In this document: in pieces, positions 42,870-54,520 of the stretch
Layout: every line of letters begins with the position of its first letter
Position numbering within the stretch: the first letter of the stretch is position 1
DNA from: Odontocerum albicorne
Lineage: Eukaryota; Arthropoda; Insecta; Trichoptera; Odontoceridae
Length of the DNA stretch: 64,000 nt
Direction: 5' to 3'
Assembly (NCBI GenBank): GCA_949825065.1
Contig: OX463848.1
Coordinates: 29,269,549-29,333,548, forward strand
Position numbers and translations under genes: made by a program
The notes under the pieces: generated by a model
Databases searched by the model: none
Seen by the model: only the letters and a program-made list of their open reading frames with translations
What the model was told of the DNA's origin: nothing

Positions 42870-44530
42870 AGCCATACGCTAGCTATATTGTCAGCAAAAT
42901 ATTACACATAGCTATGGTGTCAGCAACTCGCTTTGTTGGGGAAGGACAAATTGTAGAAACGACTAACACTTTCTTTTGGAAGGGAACCACGTATCTACGG
43001 AGTCAGCTTTGCGGTGAAAACTAAAATCGTACGGAAACTTACGCAACTATCCTTAAATCATTCTGAGGGTTTACAATGCCAATAACCAAAGACAAAATTG
43101 ATCAGCGCATATGCTCCTACCTTAATTGCATCAAATGCTGAGAAAAGTAATATCTTCTCTGGTCTAGACCAGGTTTTATCATCAATAAGGAAAGTTAATA
43201 ATCTGATTATATTGGGGGGACTTAAATGCACGTATTGGTAGCAACCACAAGAAGTAAGGAAGAGGATTGCTGTGGGGATATTGTATCAAAAAGGCAAAAT
43301 CCAATGGTGTTATGTTGCTAACAAAATATACTAATCACAAAGTTGATATAATAAATACGATATTTCAACTCAGAAATATATACAGGACTACATCTAAGCT
43401 CCAACCATTGGCACTTTATTGATCTTGTGCTATGTCACCAGTCCGACCACAGGGATATCAGGGTAATTAAAGTAAGGTGAGGTTGTGACTGGTGGACTGA
43501 TCACAGAATGGTACTTACAAATGTTACCTAAAATATCAAGCTCAAGAGATGTATGATTCAGTCTAACACCAAGACACTTAATACGAGTATTTTCAAGAAT
43601 TCTCCAGTTTGTGAACGGCTATTTTCAGTTTTTTCTGAGGGTATTAATGTTGGGATGGATGGGTTTTGAGTGTAACACTCTCAACCGAATTCTTAGGCAG
43701 TCATTCGTTGAGGTATGTGGTACTGTTACCAGAAAGCAACCAGACTGTTTCCAGGACAACAACTGATAGATATATTCGATGATTGATGGGAAAATAAAAG
43801 CATTGGCTCGCTACCTGCAGAACCTCAAATCCAAGATTTTGCGAAGGCATACCGAACCAGGAAATCATACGGAAAATTCAAAACAACTTGTGTCAGATAA
43901 ATGCGAGAAAAATACAGTCATATCCAGACGTTAATTACAAAAAAAAATTAGACTTAAGATTGTTAATGGTCCTGGTAACAGTGCAGTTATACCTACAAAA
44001 AGCAACGATGGGATGATTATAACTGACGAAGAGGAAATATGGACCCGATGGTAAGAATACTTAGCTGAAGTGCTGAATCAAAATCAACCAATATATGTAA
44101 AGATGCTTTATGAGATTCCTCAGTACAGTCCATGCAAGGATCTTGATAAGATCAGGCATGGGCTGTACTAAGAGCCAAGCCTTGCTGACATCAGAATGGC
44201 CATTCAACGTCTGAAAAATGGCAAGGCAGCAGGTACAGACGGAGCCCTTCCTAAAATTTTCAAATGCAGTGGAGAATCCGTGGATGTCACTGTTCATGAC
44301 CTAATACTGCATATTTTGTAATTAAGAACCATACCATGTGCCTTAAGTGAAACATGAATTGAAAATATATACAAACACAACAGACAGGTCAGACTACAAA
44401 GGGATTTTTACTTTCCGTCATGGATAAGATGTTCGGCAGAATTATCGTTGACAGGACTATCGAGGTCATGGACAAAGTGACTTCAGTCACAGGCTGGGTT
44501 TCTTGCGTTCCGTAATTGTTATATTCGACC
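42870..44530 (+). pseudogene. RTE-like LINE: endonuclease and start of RT, dead
   Basis: Reading across frames: GVSFAVKTKIVRKL, KLISAYAPTLIASNAEKSN, LIILGGLKC (GDFNA in intact relatives), YRTT-like block, HWHFIDLVLCHQSDHRDIRV and WWTDHRMVL, all of the APE endonuclease. Then IRMAIQRLKNGKAAGTDGAL and MDKMFGRIIVDRTIEVMDKV of the reverse transcriptase. The catalytic RT core is missing. This is the type often annotated as craniofacial development protein 2-like in animal genomes because of its endonuclease. Confidence 0.75.
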
Positions 44531-44709
44531 AATCTTAGAAAAAAATTGTTAAGTATATTTAAATTGCAGATAAAAAATTTATACAAAATTATTTCTGTCT
44601 TTTTTTATCTTATAATGTTGTCTTTCATTCTTTTGTTTTTTTTATTATAATATGTAAAGTTATAGTGTGGACATTTCACCAAGTACTGATAGCAAAATTG
44701 CAAAACAAT

Positions 44710-44745
44710 ATTTTGGTTGATTGGAAAAGATTACTATCAAATTTG
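44710..44745 (+). mobile_element. Possible fragment of the SINE/LINE tail
   Basis: TTTTGGTTGATTGGAAAAGATTAC-like sequence matches the tail core over about 22 bp with changes; it has no head or body. Confidence 0.3.
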
Positions 44746-45029
44746 TTTGTTTCAAAAACATATTCATCAAACCTAAAACTTCTTTCATTTTTACTTGAAA
44801 GGAAATAAATAGGTTTCAGATTTTAAAAAAATCGAGATATTTTAATATATTTATGAAACTCAAATAACATTAAAAATGACTCCCGTATGTCAAACATTAA
44901 ATTAATATTATATAAAGTTAACAGATATAGTTCATAACTTTGTAAAGGAATATGACCTTTAATGATATAGGCAATGCTGTCGACCGAGAAAGACAGACTA
45001 GGCCTATAAAGTGGGGATAAATGGATGTT

Positions 45030-45160
45030 CGCCACTGAAGTTCAACACGACTCACAGAACGTCATCGGACGTCTGACAGTTGACTATTTTAGCGAGTCCG
45101 GCGAGGGAACCGACACTGTGTTGTGACAGCCGTCAGTGGTGCCGGGGGTGTAGCGTCAAA
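45030..45160. other. G+C-rich island in AT-rich DNA
   Basis: It stands out from its flanks, with several CpGs (for example CGTCATCGGACGTCTGAC and GCGAGTCCGGCGAGGGAACC). On the + strand a TCCTTGTAAGT donor-like site follows at about 45252-45262. It could be an untranslated first exon or promoter of an unseen gene, or a piece of a G+C-rich element. There is no coding evidence. Confidence 0.3.
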
Positions 45161-45859
45161 ATTGAATTTTGCGTATAAAAAATTTATTGCCACTAAAACA
45201 TTTAATTAAGAATTTCCTTACGTGCCATTTGAATATTCTACAAGTTCATCATCCTTGTAAGTTGGTTTATTTTTTTAATAAATGTAAGGATATCATATTT
45301 ATATTACATTTGATTTAATATGTTTGCCTTGCGTAGAACATTGCAATGTTTGATAGAATAAGAAATTAATGGATAACTGTTGGTAAGAGATAAGGCTATA
45401 TATAATAAGTTGAATAAATAAAATAATTGTTTGTATATAGTCAGGGACATTATTTTTTTTTAATTTCGTGTTTGAGTTTCTCTGAAAAATATTGTATTGC
45501 GTTACGCTTTCTTTATATACAGTATTACCTGGTGAGTTAATTGCCATGTGACAATTTTTTCCGACCAAATAGAAATATATTTTTAAGGCATAAGTTGAAA
45601 ACCAGACTGGAACCATTTTAAAAAATGGGTATTAACGGATCAAACCTGCAACTCCGAGTTGAAAGATTGACCACAGAAGACATCTTCGAGAAAAATATTA
45701 TATTTTTACAATTCCTCTAAACTTTAACAACCCGGGGATTAATTTAAACTCTGTAAAACCTAGTTTCATTAGACGTGACAAGTGTATGAAACGTATATTT
45801 GAAAATAATTAACAGTATTAAAATGTTAAGATAAAAAAAAAGTTAATATGTACGCGATT

Positions 45860-46530
45860 GAAAAATGTGATTGCTCTACTTATGGGCATTTCCAAAGGCA
45901 GGTTAGGTTTGCATAGAGGTTTATAAAACAATATGCGAGTGCGATGCCTGAGATAATTATCCGGAACATACAAACCATGTCAGTCCATCCAGGGTGGTTG
46001 GGTTTATCAAATAACCCATGAGCAGACAAAAAAGTGGACACCCAATCGCAACGATCTTCCACTCTCTAGTGTTCTATCAGATAACATTCCCAGAAAAGAT
46101 AAACTAGGATAGTCAGAGATATTATCCATACTTTCTCATGTAGAGACAGCGTAGAAATATTTTCAGAACTCTCTCTCTCTAGCATAAAGGAGTACGTAAA
46201 CCCTGCTGGTGCCCATATTATAGAACAATATTCTAAATTACTCCTGACAAAAGAATTATACAATAAATTAAAGTATACAATAAATTTGGTGATACGGAGC
46301 ACAAACCGAAGCATTGTGTTCGCTTTATTACGAATTTGTTTGATTTCTTAATTAAATAATAGGTCACTTACAAATATAACACCTAAATCCTTTATTTTTC
46401 CGCCCTAAATAGTTGTTGACCGTTCATTAGATAACGAAGAACGAAGGTAAAGTGTTATCCGTGCTCTTGCAAACAAATAATACCAAAACGTTGACGATTC
46501 GATTTACGTTAGAAGCTTTTTTTAAAACAG
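45860..46530 (-). pseudogene. LINE reverse transcriptase C-terminus (family D)
   Basis: 46340-46180 reads KANTMLRFVLRITKF and LLYNSFVRSNLEYCSIIWAP, the conserved RT thumb/C-terminal region of several non-LTR clades. Downstream (46062-45870) in other frames are LINPTTLDG and LYVPDNYLR-like segments. The same family appears on the + strand at 52020-52320. Confidence 0.65.
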
Positions 46531-46640
46531 GATTCCAGTTTAAGTCTAAGGCTTTTTTGACATATTTCTAGTTAGTTAAAGATATTTCCACAACGTAATA
46601 CGCCCATCAGGTTATACTGTATACAATGAAAGTGTTATAT
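46531..46640 (+). mobile_element. SINE 3' half
   Basis: AGGATTCCAGTTTAAG body motif, a degraded GTTAGTTAAAGATATTTCC core, then CATCAGGTTATACTGTATAC. The head is missing. Confidence 0.6.
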
Positions 46641-47066
46641 TGGGTTGTCCAGAAACTAATTACATATTTTTAGGTCAAATCCATACGCAAAATTACACCA
46701 AATGCTAGTGGGCAGTAGTTTCCAGAGTTTCCATTATCTCAGCAATCTCTTCTATCATATAACGATGTGGTCATCATCGATGGTACTCGGCCTTCCAGGC
46801 CTGACACCATCTTCGAGTGTCGTATCATCATTGCGATTTTTTTAAACCACATTTAAGACACACAATCTACTGCTTCGTCACCATACCCTGTACATTTTTT
46901 TGTGTCGCGTTTTATCCTTTGTGGTATTAAAAAACACATCTAAGACCGAAAATACGACATAGTTTGACCCATCTTCAAAAAGACGTCAAACAAAATCATT
47001 CGAAAAATTTCAGTAAACAATGACCGGAAAATGCACTTAACTCAAATATTTCATAATGACAACACA

Positions 47067-47812
47067 TCGATCAATAAGTCCCGGGACTAACTAGTTAAAC
47101 AACATTTGTTTGCCAAAATTCTTCTTTATTCATCAACATAATCTCCTTCAAGAGCGATACATTCATTCCAACGCTTTCCTAACTTTTCTATGCCAGCCGT
47201 GTAGAACAATTTATCTTTGGTTTCAAAATAGGCGTTAGTTTCGGCAATCACTTCTTCATTGGAGCCAAATCTCTTTCCCTGGAGCATCTTTTTGAGGTCT
47301 GCGAACAGCCAATAGCCGCTGGGGGCCAAATCTGGAGAATACGGTAGGTGCGGAAGCAGTTCGAAGTTCAACTCGCGCAATTTGGCCATCGTTACCATCG
47401 ACTTGTGACACGGTGCATTGTCCTGATGAAAGAGAACTTTTTTCTTGTTCATATAGGGCCGTTTTTGGCCATTTCTGGCTTCAAACGCTCCAATAACGCC
47501 ATGTAATATTCGCTATTGATGGTTTTTTCCCTTTTCAAGGTGATCGATGAATATTATATAACACTTTTCAAGCCATCGCTGAGTTTGAACGGTATTTTTC
47601 CCCATTAAAAAGCAATGTTTTATCAACACACGAAATTCGGTTTTTTCTATTGTTTTGAAAATAGCAAAAGTAGCGTCACTAAAACCACTGTAACTCAATG
47701 ACACAATGTCATGAAAGTTTGACACGTAACTTCTAAAGCCTGGTACTAACAATGGTATGGATTTGTTATTAGAGGCACCATCTGTTGGTTAATCCCGGGA
47801 ATTGTTAATTGA
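47067..47812 (-). mobile_element. Internally deleted mariner
   Basis: Ends TCGATCAATAAGTCCCGGGA (left) and the complement of TATCAATTAACAATTCCCGG (right) are imperfect inverted repeats. About 746 bp against the usual 1.25-1.3 kb. The target TA is visible on the right (47812-47813) but mutated on the left. Confidence 0.8.
47126..47752 (-). pseudogene. Mariner transposase, middle deleted, third catalytic Asp lost
   Basis: 47650-47550 encodes IEKTEFRVLIKHCFLMGKNT, the start of the protein. The sequence then jumps directly to a FIDHLEKGK segment, losing roughly 120 codons including the first catalytic Asp. 47452-47126 has NKKKVLFHQDNAPCHKS (second Asp present) and SPDLAPSGYWLF, where the third Asp is Gly. 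WNECIALEGDYVDE closes the protein. It cannot be active. Confidence 0.88.
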
Positions 47813-47814
47813 TA

Positions 47815-48315
47815 CGTTACGAGTACATTCAGTACGTATGGAATAAAATCATTAACGAAAATGTTGTCCTAACATTTTGTCCAAAAAAATTGTCGTACAT
47901 TATCACTCGATCTATTATTCTCAATGTACGCATTTCTACAGCAACTCTTAAGTTTTTTTCCGCGTCCACGTTCCACTTGAATACATCAAAGTTGGCAACA
48001 AAATACTATTGTGATCACCTTACTATTGTGACGACTTCCGTGGCCTGGTGGTTAGACACTTGTCTGCCGATCCGGAGGTTGCGGATTCGATACCCGTTGG
48101 AACCCAGATTTTTTTAAATAGGATTCCAGTCTGGTTAACACTAAGGGCCTATAAAAACATATTTCTGGTTGGTTGGAAGAGATTGCCACATGAAAATAAA
48201 CTCGCCAGGTTAAAAAAAATAATAATAAATAATCTTAGCAACTTACGATACTGTCCGGTTCGAGTAAATAAGCTTTAGTACCCCATTGACTTAGCTAACA
48301 AACACATAACGATAC
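47815..48315 (-). mobile_element. RTE-like LINE remnant split by a SINE
   Basis: The left part (47860-48020) is the reversed coding region with ATTATTCTCAATGTACGCAT (cf. 18945-18970), and the right part (48237-48310) continues with ACTGTCCGGTTCGAGTAAAT, matching 19085-19105. The SINE at 48024-48225 sits exactly between them. Confidence 0.6.
48024..48225 (+). mobile_element. SINE, best full-length copy in the window
   Basis: Head: GACGACTTCCGTGGCCTGGT (A-box TGGCCTGGTGG) and GCGGATTCGATACCCG (B-box), both for RNA polymerase III. Body: AGGATTCCAGTCTGG. Tail: GGTTGGAAGAGATTGCCACA, then CTCGCCAGGTT and an A-rich end with AATAATAAT. The tail is that of the CR1-like LINE at 20136-22165, the likely source of its reverse transcriptase. 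It is inserted into an RTE-like LINE relic. Confidence 0.9.
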
Positions 48316-49263
48316 AAAAACACGAAAAAAATGCAGACAGGGGTCAATATTTAATGGTCAAAAAAATTAAGTTGTTCATCCCTTTTTTTACTCATAGATA
48401 TATTCTGTAATTATAATTCAAACGAATTAGATGTAGAGATTATAATCTTGGATGGTATTAAACTGATATACCATAATTACAAGTTATATAGTGTGGGTTG
48501 AAATACATTTGATGTCCTCGCGGTATCTCGACAGAGGGGATGTTATGAGATGAGCTCAGACTTTTGATAGCTTCTCTCTGAAATATATTTTCTTCGATTT
48601 CCATTTTTTTATATATGTATAATACTCGTTCACACTTTTTTTATGCCAAAAAACTTTTATTTTTTTCTGTAAAAAAATAGATTAATACTTAATCATCCAT
48701 CTAAGAATGTTATTTATCATACATTTGATTTTATTGTTTATCTCGTTCTTTAGTTTTTTTTTATAATCTTTTTTTGCCTTGACTTCATTATCAGTGTTGA
48801 CATAATAATACAATTTTGTCTTATGCATTATTTTTTTTTTTTAATGATTCCATAATCATTTCAATTGCTTTATAGATATAACTGTTCATTTTAAGTCAAA
48901 ATTACGTACTTATTTCTATCACCGAATGTGATAAGTATTTTCTATTCGAGAATGTATATACGAGTATTTTTTTCTTTAGCTTTACTATTTGTACGTTATT
49001 CTAATTTATTTGCAAGTTTTCTCTCAAAATTTGGCTCGAAACAAAGATTTAATAGTTCCAGTAGTATGATAAAACCAATGCCACTTCACCCTTAAATTAA
49101 ATATATTTCTAATACCTCCCTCCGTATATTCTTTGAAGAGCGAAAGTAGTGTTGGCCAATCTTTTTGTCGTTATACATAATAAATATTTTTCTTAAACAA
49201 TAACCACGTTTCTTAAAAAAAAGTTTTCTTATATATTTATGATTTTTAATTTTGACAATGAAA
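48316..49263. other. Very AT-rich DNA, nothing recognised
   Basis: It has many T runs (for example around 48830-48842) and no coding or structural signal. Confidence 0.45.
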
Positions 49264-49265
49264 TA

Positions 49266-50208
49266 CGAGGCATATCCAGAAAGTAAGTGTACTGAATTTT
49301 TGTAGGTTACAATATTTTTTATTTAAACAAAAAAATTACGTGGTTACCGTAGTACATATGTAAGATATTTTTCGACATAGTCGCCATTCCTCTCAATGCA
49401 GGTGGTGAAGCGGGGTATGAACTTTTTGATGCCTTCCTCGAAGTAGTTTCCCGCCAACCCCTCCGTCCACTTCTCCACCTCCTCCTTTACCTCCTCGTCG
49501 GTTGAAAACCTTTTTCCACCCATGTGCAGCTTCATGGAGGTAAAGAGATAGTAATCTGAAGGTGCTAGGTCAGAGATGGTTCAGGACATCCCATTTAAAC
49601 GAGGCGAGCAGTTCCTTCGTGGCGTTGGCCGTGTGTGGTCTGGCATTGTCGTGCAGCAGACAGACTCCCTTTGTCAGCATGCCTCTCCTCTTGTTCTGAA
49701 TCGCCCTCCGCAATTTTTTTAGGGTCTCACAGTATCTTGCAGAGTTGATGGTCTCCCCTTGAGGCATATATTCAATTAAAATTATGCCTTGACAGTCCCA
49801 AAACACGGATGCCAAGATTTTCTTGGCTGAATTTGTGGTTTTGAACTTTTTGGCGGAGGGTGAAGAGGTGTGACGCCACTGTTGAGACTGCCTTTTGGTT
49901 TCAGGCGTGTAGTGTGCAACCGAAGTTTCATCTCCAATAACGATGGAGCGGAGAAATTCTTCTCCATGGAGTTTGCAGCGCCTCAAAAACTCTTGCCCGG
50001 CATTATTTATTTCGCACATGGCGGGAGATTGGATTGACATTTTTCACGAAACGTATTGTCGCGTCGACACTTCTCAACGTACTGACCTCGAACCGGTCTC
50101 GTTGTGGAGGGGAAGGGTCAGGCTACACGGAAGTGTAGCCAACATGTCGAAAATAAAATCCATCCGGTCGTGAGAGCCTCAGTACACTTACTTTCTGGAT
50201 ACGCCTAG
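49266..50208 (-). mobile_element. Mariner element with both ends and TA duplication, N-terminus deleted
   Basis: Ends CGAGGCATATCCAGAAAGTA and the complement of CTAGGCGTATCCAGAAAGTA, flanked by TA at 49264-49265 and 50209-50210. 943 bp in all, so about 300 bp shorter than an autonomous mariner. Confidence 0.92.
49344..50040 (-). pseudogene. Mariner transposase catalytic domain, frameshifted
   Basis: 50040-49570 encodes EFLRSIVIGDETSVAHYTPE, AKKILASVFWDCQGIILIEY and VCLLHDNARPHTANATKELL. A small deletion near 49580 shifts the frame before DLAPSDYYLF, and 49535-49344 continues MKLHMGGKRFSTDEEV to CIERNGDYVEKYL. All three Asp positions are present across frames. The DNA-binding N-terminal half is missing. 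Confidence 0.9.
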
Positions 50209-50210
50209 TA

Positions 50211-51364
50211 TATAAAACACTTTCCAATCTAACAGGTTTTAAGGCAAGTACAGAATGAAAATTTGTCATATTATTTTTCGTTCTTCAAAGAAAAAAATGC
50301 GGACGTGACTACAAAAATCAATGTTCAATATATAAATTTTAATACATCTTATTATTATTTTTTTGTAATAAACAGTCCACCCAAACTAGGATGATTTGTG
50401 CCACCAAATCAAAGTCACTATGCAATTGTTTGAGTCAATATTATAAAACTATTTTAAAAAAATGTCAATTCTAAACAATTTCAAGTTTCAACTGATTAAG
50501 CTTCAAAAATTTAACAATTGCTCCACATATAAGTGGAAAAATTCCACGAAGAAACGCAAACTATAATAAGTTAAAAATGTGTAAAGATTTCAAACGTCAC
50601 TATCTTATTTGAATGTCTTATTTTAGAATACTTTGTCCTAAGAGCAGCTATAAACTAGCAAAATTATTAAATTTAACTGGGCTGTTTGAGTAGCATGCTA
50701 ATTTTAATTAAAAAGTAGCTGTATTGGTTTAAAAGCAGTTTGAGTACAAATGACTATTATTGGCTAACTCGTTGAATATTTCCTAAGAAAATAATTCAGG
50801 TATTTTTGTCCTTCAAAACATGCTATTTATATATTTTTAGCATACTTAATTTTTTTACCAGCACACTCATTTACTCATTATAATTATATTTTGATATTTA
50901 CTCCTACCAAAATTTTAGGTAATCATTGAACAACTTTCCTTCGATATTCTACGTATAGAATACATCTTCCTGCATAACATTCCTTAAAATGTATCTTCCT
51001 GCAGAACAAGTTGAACGTCTTCTATCCATTTGAAATGCGGTTACTCAGCATTTTCCTTCTCTTTATTACTAATAGAGACTTACTCATACGTATCTGACTT
51101 TTATTATATGTTATAAATCAGGAATCATAAATCAGGAGACCATCGTTTAAAGGTGCAATTATTTACAAAAAAAAATTGCTAGGTGCCAGGAATATGTTCT
51201 TATTGGAAAATATATCGATCACGTGAAAATTCGGAACTGTGAATCAACGAAAATCTAGTATATTACGTTAAAACACGGGTTCGGGATACAAAGTGTTATG
51301 AAATAAATAACTAAAACGGATATTTAGAGTTACCATATATATCTAAATATTCTGCGAGGAAATT
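50211..51364. other. AT-rich DNA, nothing recognised
   Basis: A short ATCTTCCTGCA.AACA motif is repeated at about 50963 and 50993. No coding match was seen. Confidence 0.4.
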
Positions 51365-51670
51365 TTGAATCACGTGTTCTTTGAATGCTCATTAAATTTT
51401 GCATATCAGACAATTTATGATAATTTACATTTACCGAATATCCCAATATCAACCTCTATTCGCAGAGTATTAAGAAAGTTTATAGTTTCTAATGAAATAA
51501 ATATATATTATAATATTTGTACTCTTTTATTGGAAAACCGTTGTATCATTTTGATAGCGAGAACTAACTATGATTGTGATTTAAGACCAAAGTGTACATT
51601 CTCAAAGAAATCAACCTATTATTTCTCAATTGCTAAGATCAGCCAAATTTGGGTGAAAAGCTATTTTTAA
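51365..51670 (+). pseudogene. Possible LINE C-terminal zinc-finger region
   Basis: NHVFFECSLN resembles the HVFFDC/HLFFEC motif near the end of some I/Jockey-type ORF2 proteins. The rest of the 101-residue frame is not recognised. Tentative. Confidence 0.28.
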
Positions 51671-51738
51671 TAAAAAAATTTAATTCGTATATCAATAAAA
51701 TCTTAATTACACTTTTAAAATAACATAAATTATTCATT

Positions 51739-51983
51739 GAAAGTAACAAATGTATATGTATTCACTCGTGCTAGAAAGTAACAAATGTATATGTATTCAC
51801 TCGTGCTAGAAAGTAACAAATGTATATGTATTCACTCGTGCTAGAAAGTAACAAATGTATATGTATTCACTCGTGCTAGAAAGTAACAAATGTATATGTA
51901 TTCACTCGTGCTAGAAAGTAACAAATGTATATGTATTCACTCGTGCTAGAAAGTAACAAATGTATATGTATTCACTCGTGCTA
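51739..51983 (+). repeat. 35-bp minisatellite, seven identical copies
   Basis: Unit starts GAAAGTAACAAATGTATATG and ends CACTCGTGCTA. Seven copies with no differences were found, followed by GAAAGAG where the repeat breaks off. The identity suggests recent expansion or, in an assembly, uncertain copy number. Confidence 0.96.
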
Positions 51984-52019
51984 GAAAGAGTTCAGTAAAG
52001 GGTTTTCCGTTGTCTTGAG

Positions 52020-52320
52020 ATGAGAAAGTATGGATATTATCCCTGGATTTATCCAAGTGTTTTCTACTGGGTATGCTTAGTTATAGATCATTAAAGAGTG
52101 GAAGATCTCTTCAATTGGGTGTCCACTATTTTTATTTGCTTGGGGGTAATCTAGTTAATCCATCCGCTATAAAGGGTCTTGGTTTGTATGTTCCGGATAA
52201 TTATCTGAGAACCTGCCTTTGGAAATGTCGGGAGGTAGACTATTCCCACTTTTTAACCGTATTTGTCCTCATATAGACGTTATTCATGTGTCGCTCAACT
52301 CCTTCAAGAAAAATCCTTAA
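52020..52320 (+). mobile_element. LINE family D C-terminal fragment
   Basis: LVNPSAIKGLGLYVPDNYLR, then in the next stretch DVIHVSLNSFKKNP. The DNA (GTTTGTATGTTCCGGATAAT and CTGCCTTTGGAAATG) also matches 45880-45985 in reverse. Confidence 0.6.
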
Positions 52321-52329
52321 ATTCAGTTA

Positions 52330-53215
52330 TAATCGAAATAATTTCATTTTTTATTTATAACATACATAATTCTGTCAGAATGTTTAAGTGTAATGTGTAA
52401 TATATACATTTCTATTCAAGTTTAAATTTTGAATTGTTTTATAATTTTTTTGTACTTGTTATATTTGTTCGATGTACATATAAGGAGAATCTGTAATGTG
52501 CGAAGAACTTAAAAAAATTATTAATAAATGGAGATTAAATTTAAATTATTAATATGTAATAAATTATGAAATAAAAGATGTAATTTAACATAAAAACATA
52601 TGTTTCTTTAAAACAAAGCAAACAAAGCTGTCTTTGTATGTCAATGTACTTTGATATAAACATGGTGTGTACATACATATAAGGTGTTATTTGTGATATA
52701 CCTGTATGATACCGAATATTTTTTCACATTTACTTAACAATAATTCAAGTTATATATTTTTAAATAATAGCTTTACTGAATTACTAAAAACTGTATAGTC
52801 CTGAATCACTGAAAAACAATGACATTTAAATTTTAAACACTCATTTAAAATATTTGAATACGTATGTTGATGTGATGAGATGACTAAAATGATAACCGAT
52901 GTTTCGAAGACAATGTAGCTTTCATCCTCAGAACAATGTCAAAAACTCCCCAGGGTGATACAATATTTGGTAATGATTGTTGACATCACCCTGAGAATAA
53001 AGGTTGAAACGATTTTAAAACGTTGGCCATCATTTAAGTCATTTCAAAATGGCAACAACTGTGAAAAAGATTTTAAACTTGAAGGACGAAAATTTTCTGG
53101 ACCGACCAAAAACAGTTTGATTAAAAATCTTTATTACTCTGATCATTTGTGGGCTATACGAATAGAAGATCGTTATGAAACTAAGCAGTTTCAGTCTAAT
53201 TATCACTAAAGTTTG
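52330..53215. other. AT-rich DNA, nothing recognised
   Basis: An open frame at 52955-53209 is not recognised and is not supported by any motif. Confidence 0.4.
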
Positions 53216-53221
53216 TTCAAA

Positions 53222-53280
53222 CACTTATGGCTGGTTGGAAGAGATTGCCACACACTATAATGCATACAACTAAAATGGAA
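53222..53280 (+). mobile_element. SINE/LINE tail fragment
   Basis: GGCTGGTTGGAAGAGATTGC at about 53230 followed by CACAC and a shortened tail; directly upstream of a second, longer copy. Confidence 0.6.
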
Positions 53281-53289
53281 TACAGTACA

Positions 53290-53500
53290 AAAAAGTTTGG
53301 TTAGTTGTTAAGACGTTTTTCTTTCAGCCTGGAAATTACATGTTCGATTCCTGTTTGAACCGAATTTTATTAAAAAGGATTCCAGTCTGGGTATAATTTA
53401 TGACATCCTTTTCGTATTTTTGATTGGTTGAAAGAGATTTCCACATGCAACATTTCCTCTAGGTATACAACGAAAGTGTTAAAATAATGAAATACAAAAA
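53290..53500 (+). mobile_element. SINE copy, near full length
   Basis: Head with GTTTGGTTAGTTGTTAAGAC and CATGTTCGATTCCTG (B-box), body AAGGATTCCAGTCTGGG, tail TTGGTTGAAAGAGATTTCCA and GTATACAACGAAAGTG. Confidence 0.75.
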
Positions 53501-53509
53501 GCTAATAAT

Positions 53510-53970
53510 AATTCACAGAAGGTTAAAAACTTAAATAAGTAAATTAAATTATATATTACTAACTTTCGTAAAAAGGATCTACCCTACAACGCCCAGTTAA
53601 TCCCCTCAAAAAATGTTAGTAATACGTGACATGAATAACTCTGCTAATTACCATTACAGTGTTAAAACAATAAATTATATTTGATTTTACATTAATAAAG
53701 ACGTCATTTAAGTTGTGGGAAACCCGTTGAATTGAATATTCTCACGGATTAACCTTATCAAATAAAAACAACAAACAAGTAACTTTTCATTCTCACTCTA
53801 TTGTGAAGACTCGTTTATTGATAGTTATAAAAAAAATATAAATATAATATAAGAAAACAAGAATTTACGGTCATCGTGGATTAGTGATACTTGAATTTTG
53901 TCATTTTATTCTCTTGACATCGCCCAGATTCACTACAGCTTGGAACAATATGTCAGTGGTTTTCAAAATT
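53510..53970. other. AT-rich DNA, nothing recognised
   Basis: No feature was seen between the SINE and the LINE relic. Confidence 0.4.
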
Positions 53971-53974
53971 TACT

Positions 53975-54520
53975 TAATTATTTATTGAACACTTCATTGT
54001 AAAAACAATCTGATGAGATAATTGCAAGATGACAATCACTTCCAACCAGACAAAAGTAAATAAAGGAAGTTACATGGTCGCCAAAATGTTCAAATAGTCG
54101 CAAAAAAATATAAAACTTATGAACATATACGTAATAAAAGTAAAAGTAAGATATGATTAATCAAAGGAAAAGAAAGAGATGGTGGAGAGGAAAGAAAAAT
54201 CAGGAATAAAACACGTTATTACTGACTATAAATTAGGATTTTTTTTCAGCGGCTTCTCAAAACATGCCAAGGACTGAGCGAGTTTACCATTGGTTTGAAA
54301 CTGGTTCCTGAGTCTCACTGTATAGGCAGTAAAGGACGACGTAAAAAATAAGAGCGGTGAAGGCCAAAAAACAATCTCTGTTTGAGCTTAGCGCAAGTCC
54401 ATTATCAAAAAGAGGCTGAAAAGTTTCGGCAAGATAAGAGGGGGCGACGGAACAGTTAAGAATATTACAAAAGATATAGTATGGGAGATTTTTCGTATCA
54501 TGGTGTATATACTTTTTTCG
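53975..54520 (-). mobile_element. CR1-like LINE C-terminus and 3' tail, decayed
   Basis: The plus strand shows CACTTCCAACCAGACAAAAG (reversed 3' tail), then CTGGTTCCTGAGTCTCACTG and GGGGCGACGGAACAGTTAAG. These match 31790-31950 and 57985-58140 block for block. The coding frame is lost. Confidence 0.7.

Noticed and set aside
42870..44530. Host craniofacial development protein 2-like gene
   Set aside because: The similarity is to an RTE-type endonuclease followed by reverse transcriptase; it is a broken LINE.
45880..46062. 60-codon minus-strand frame as a small host gene
   Set aside because: The DNA is shared with 52100-52240 and both belong to LINE family D fragments.
48024..48110. tRNA gene
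   Set aside because: A and B boxes are present, but the sequence continues into a SINE body and LINE-type tail; many degraded copies exist in the window.
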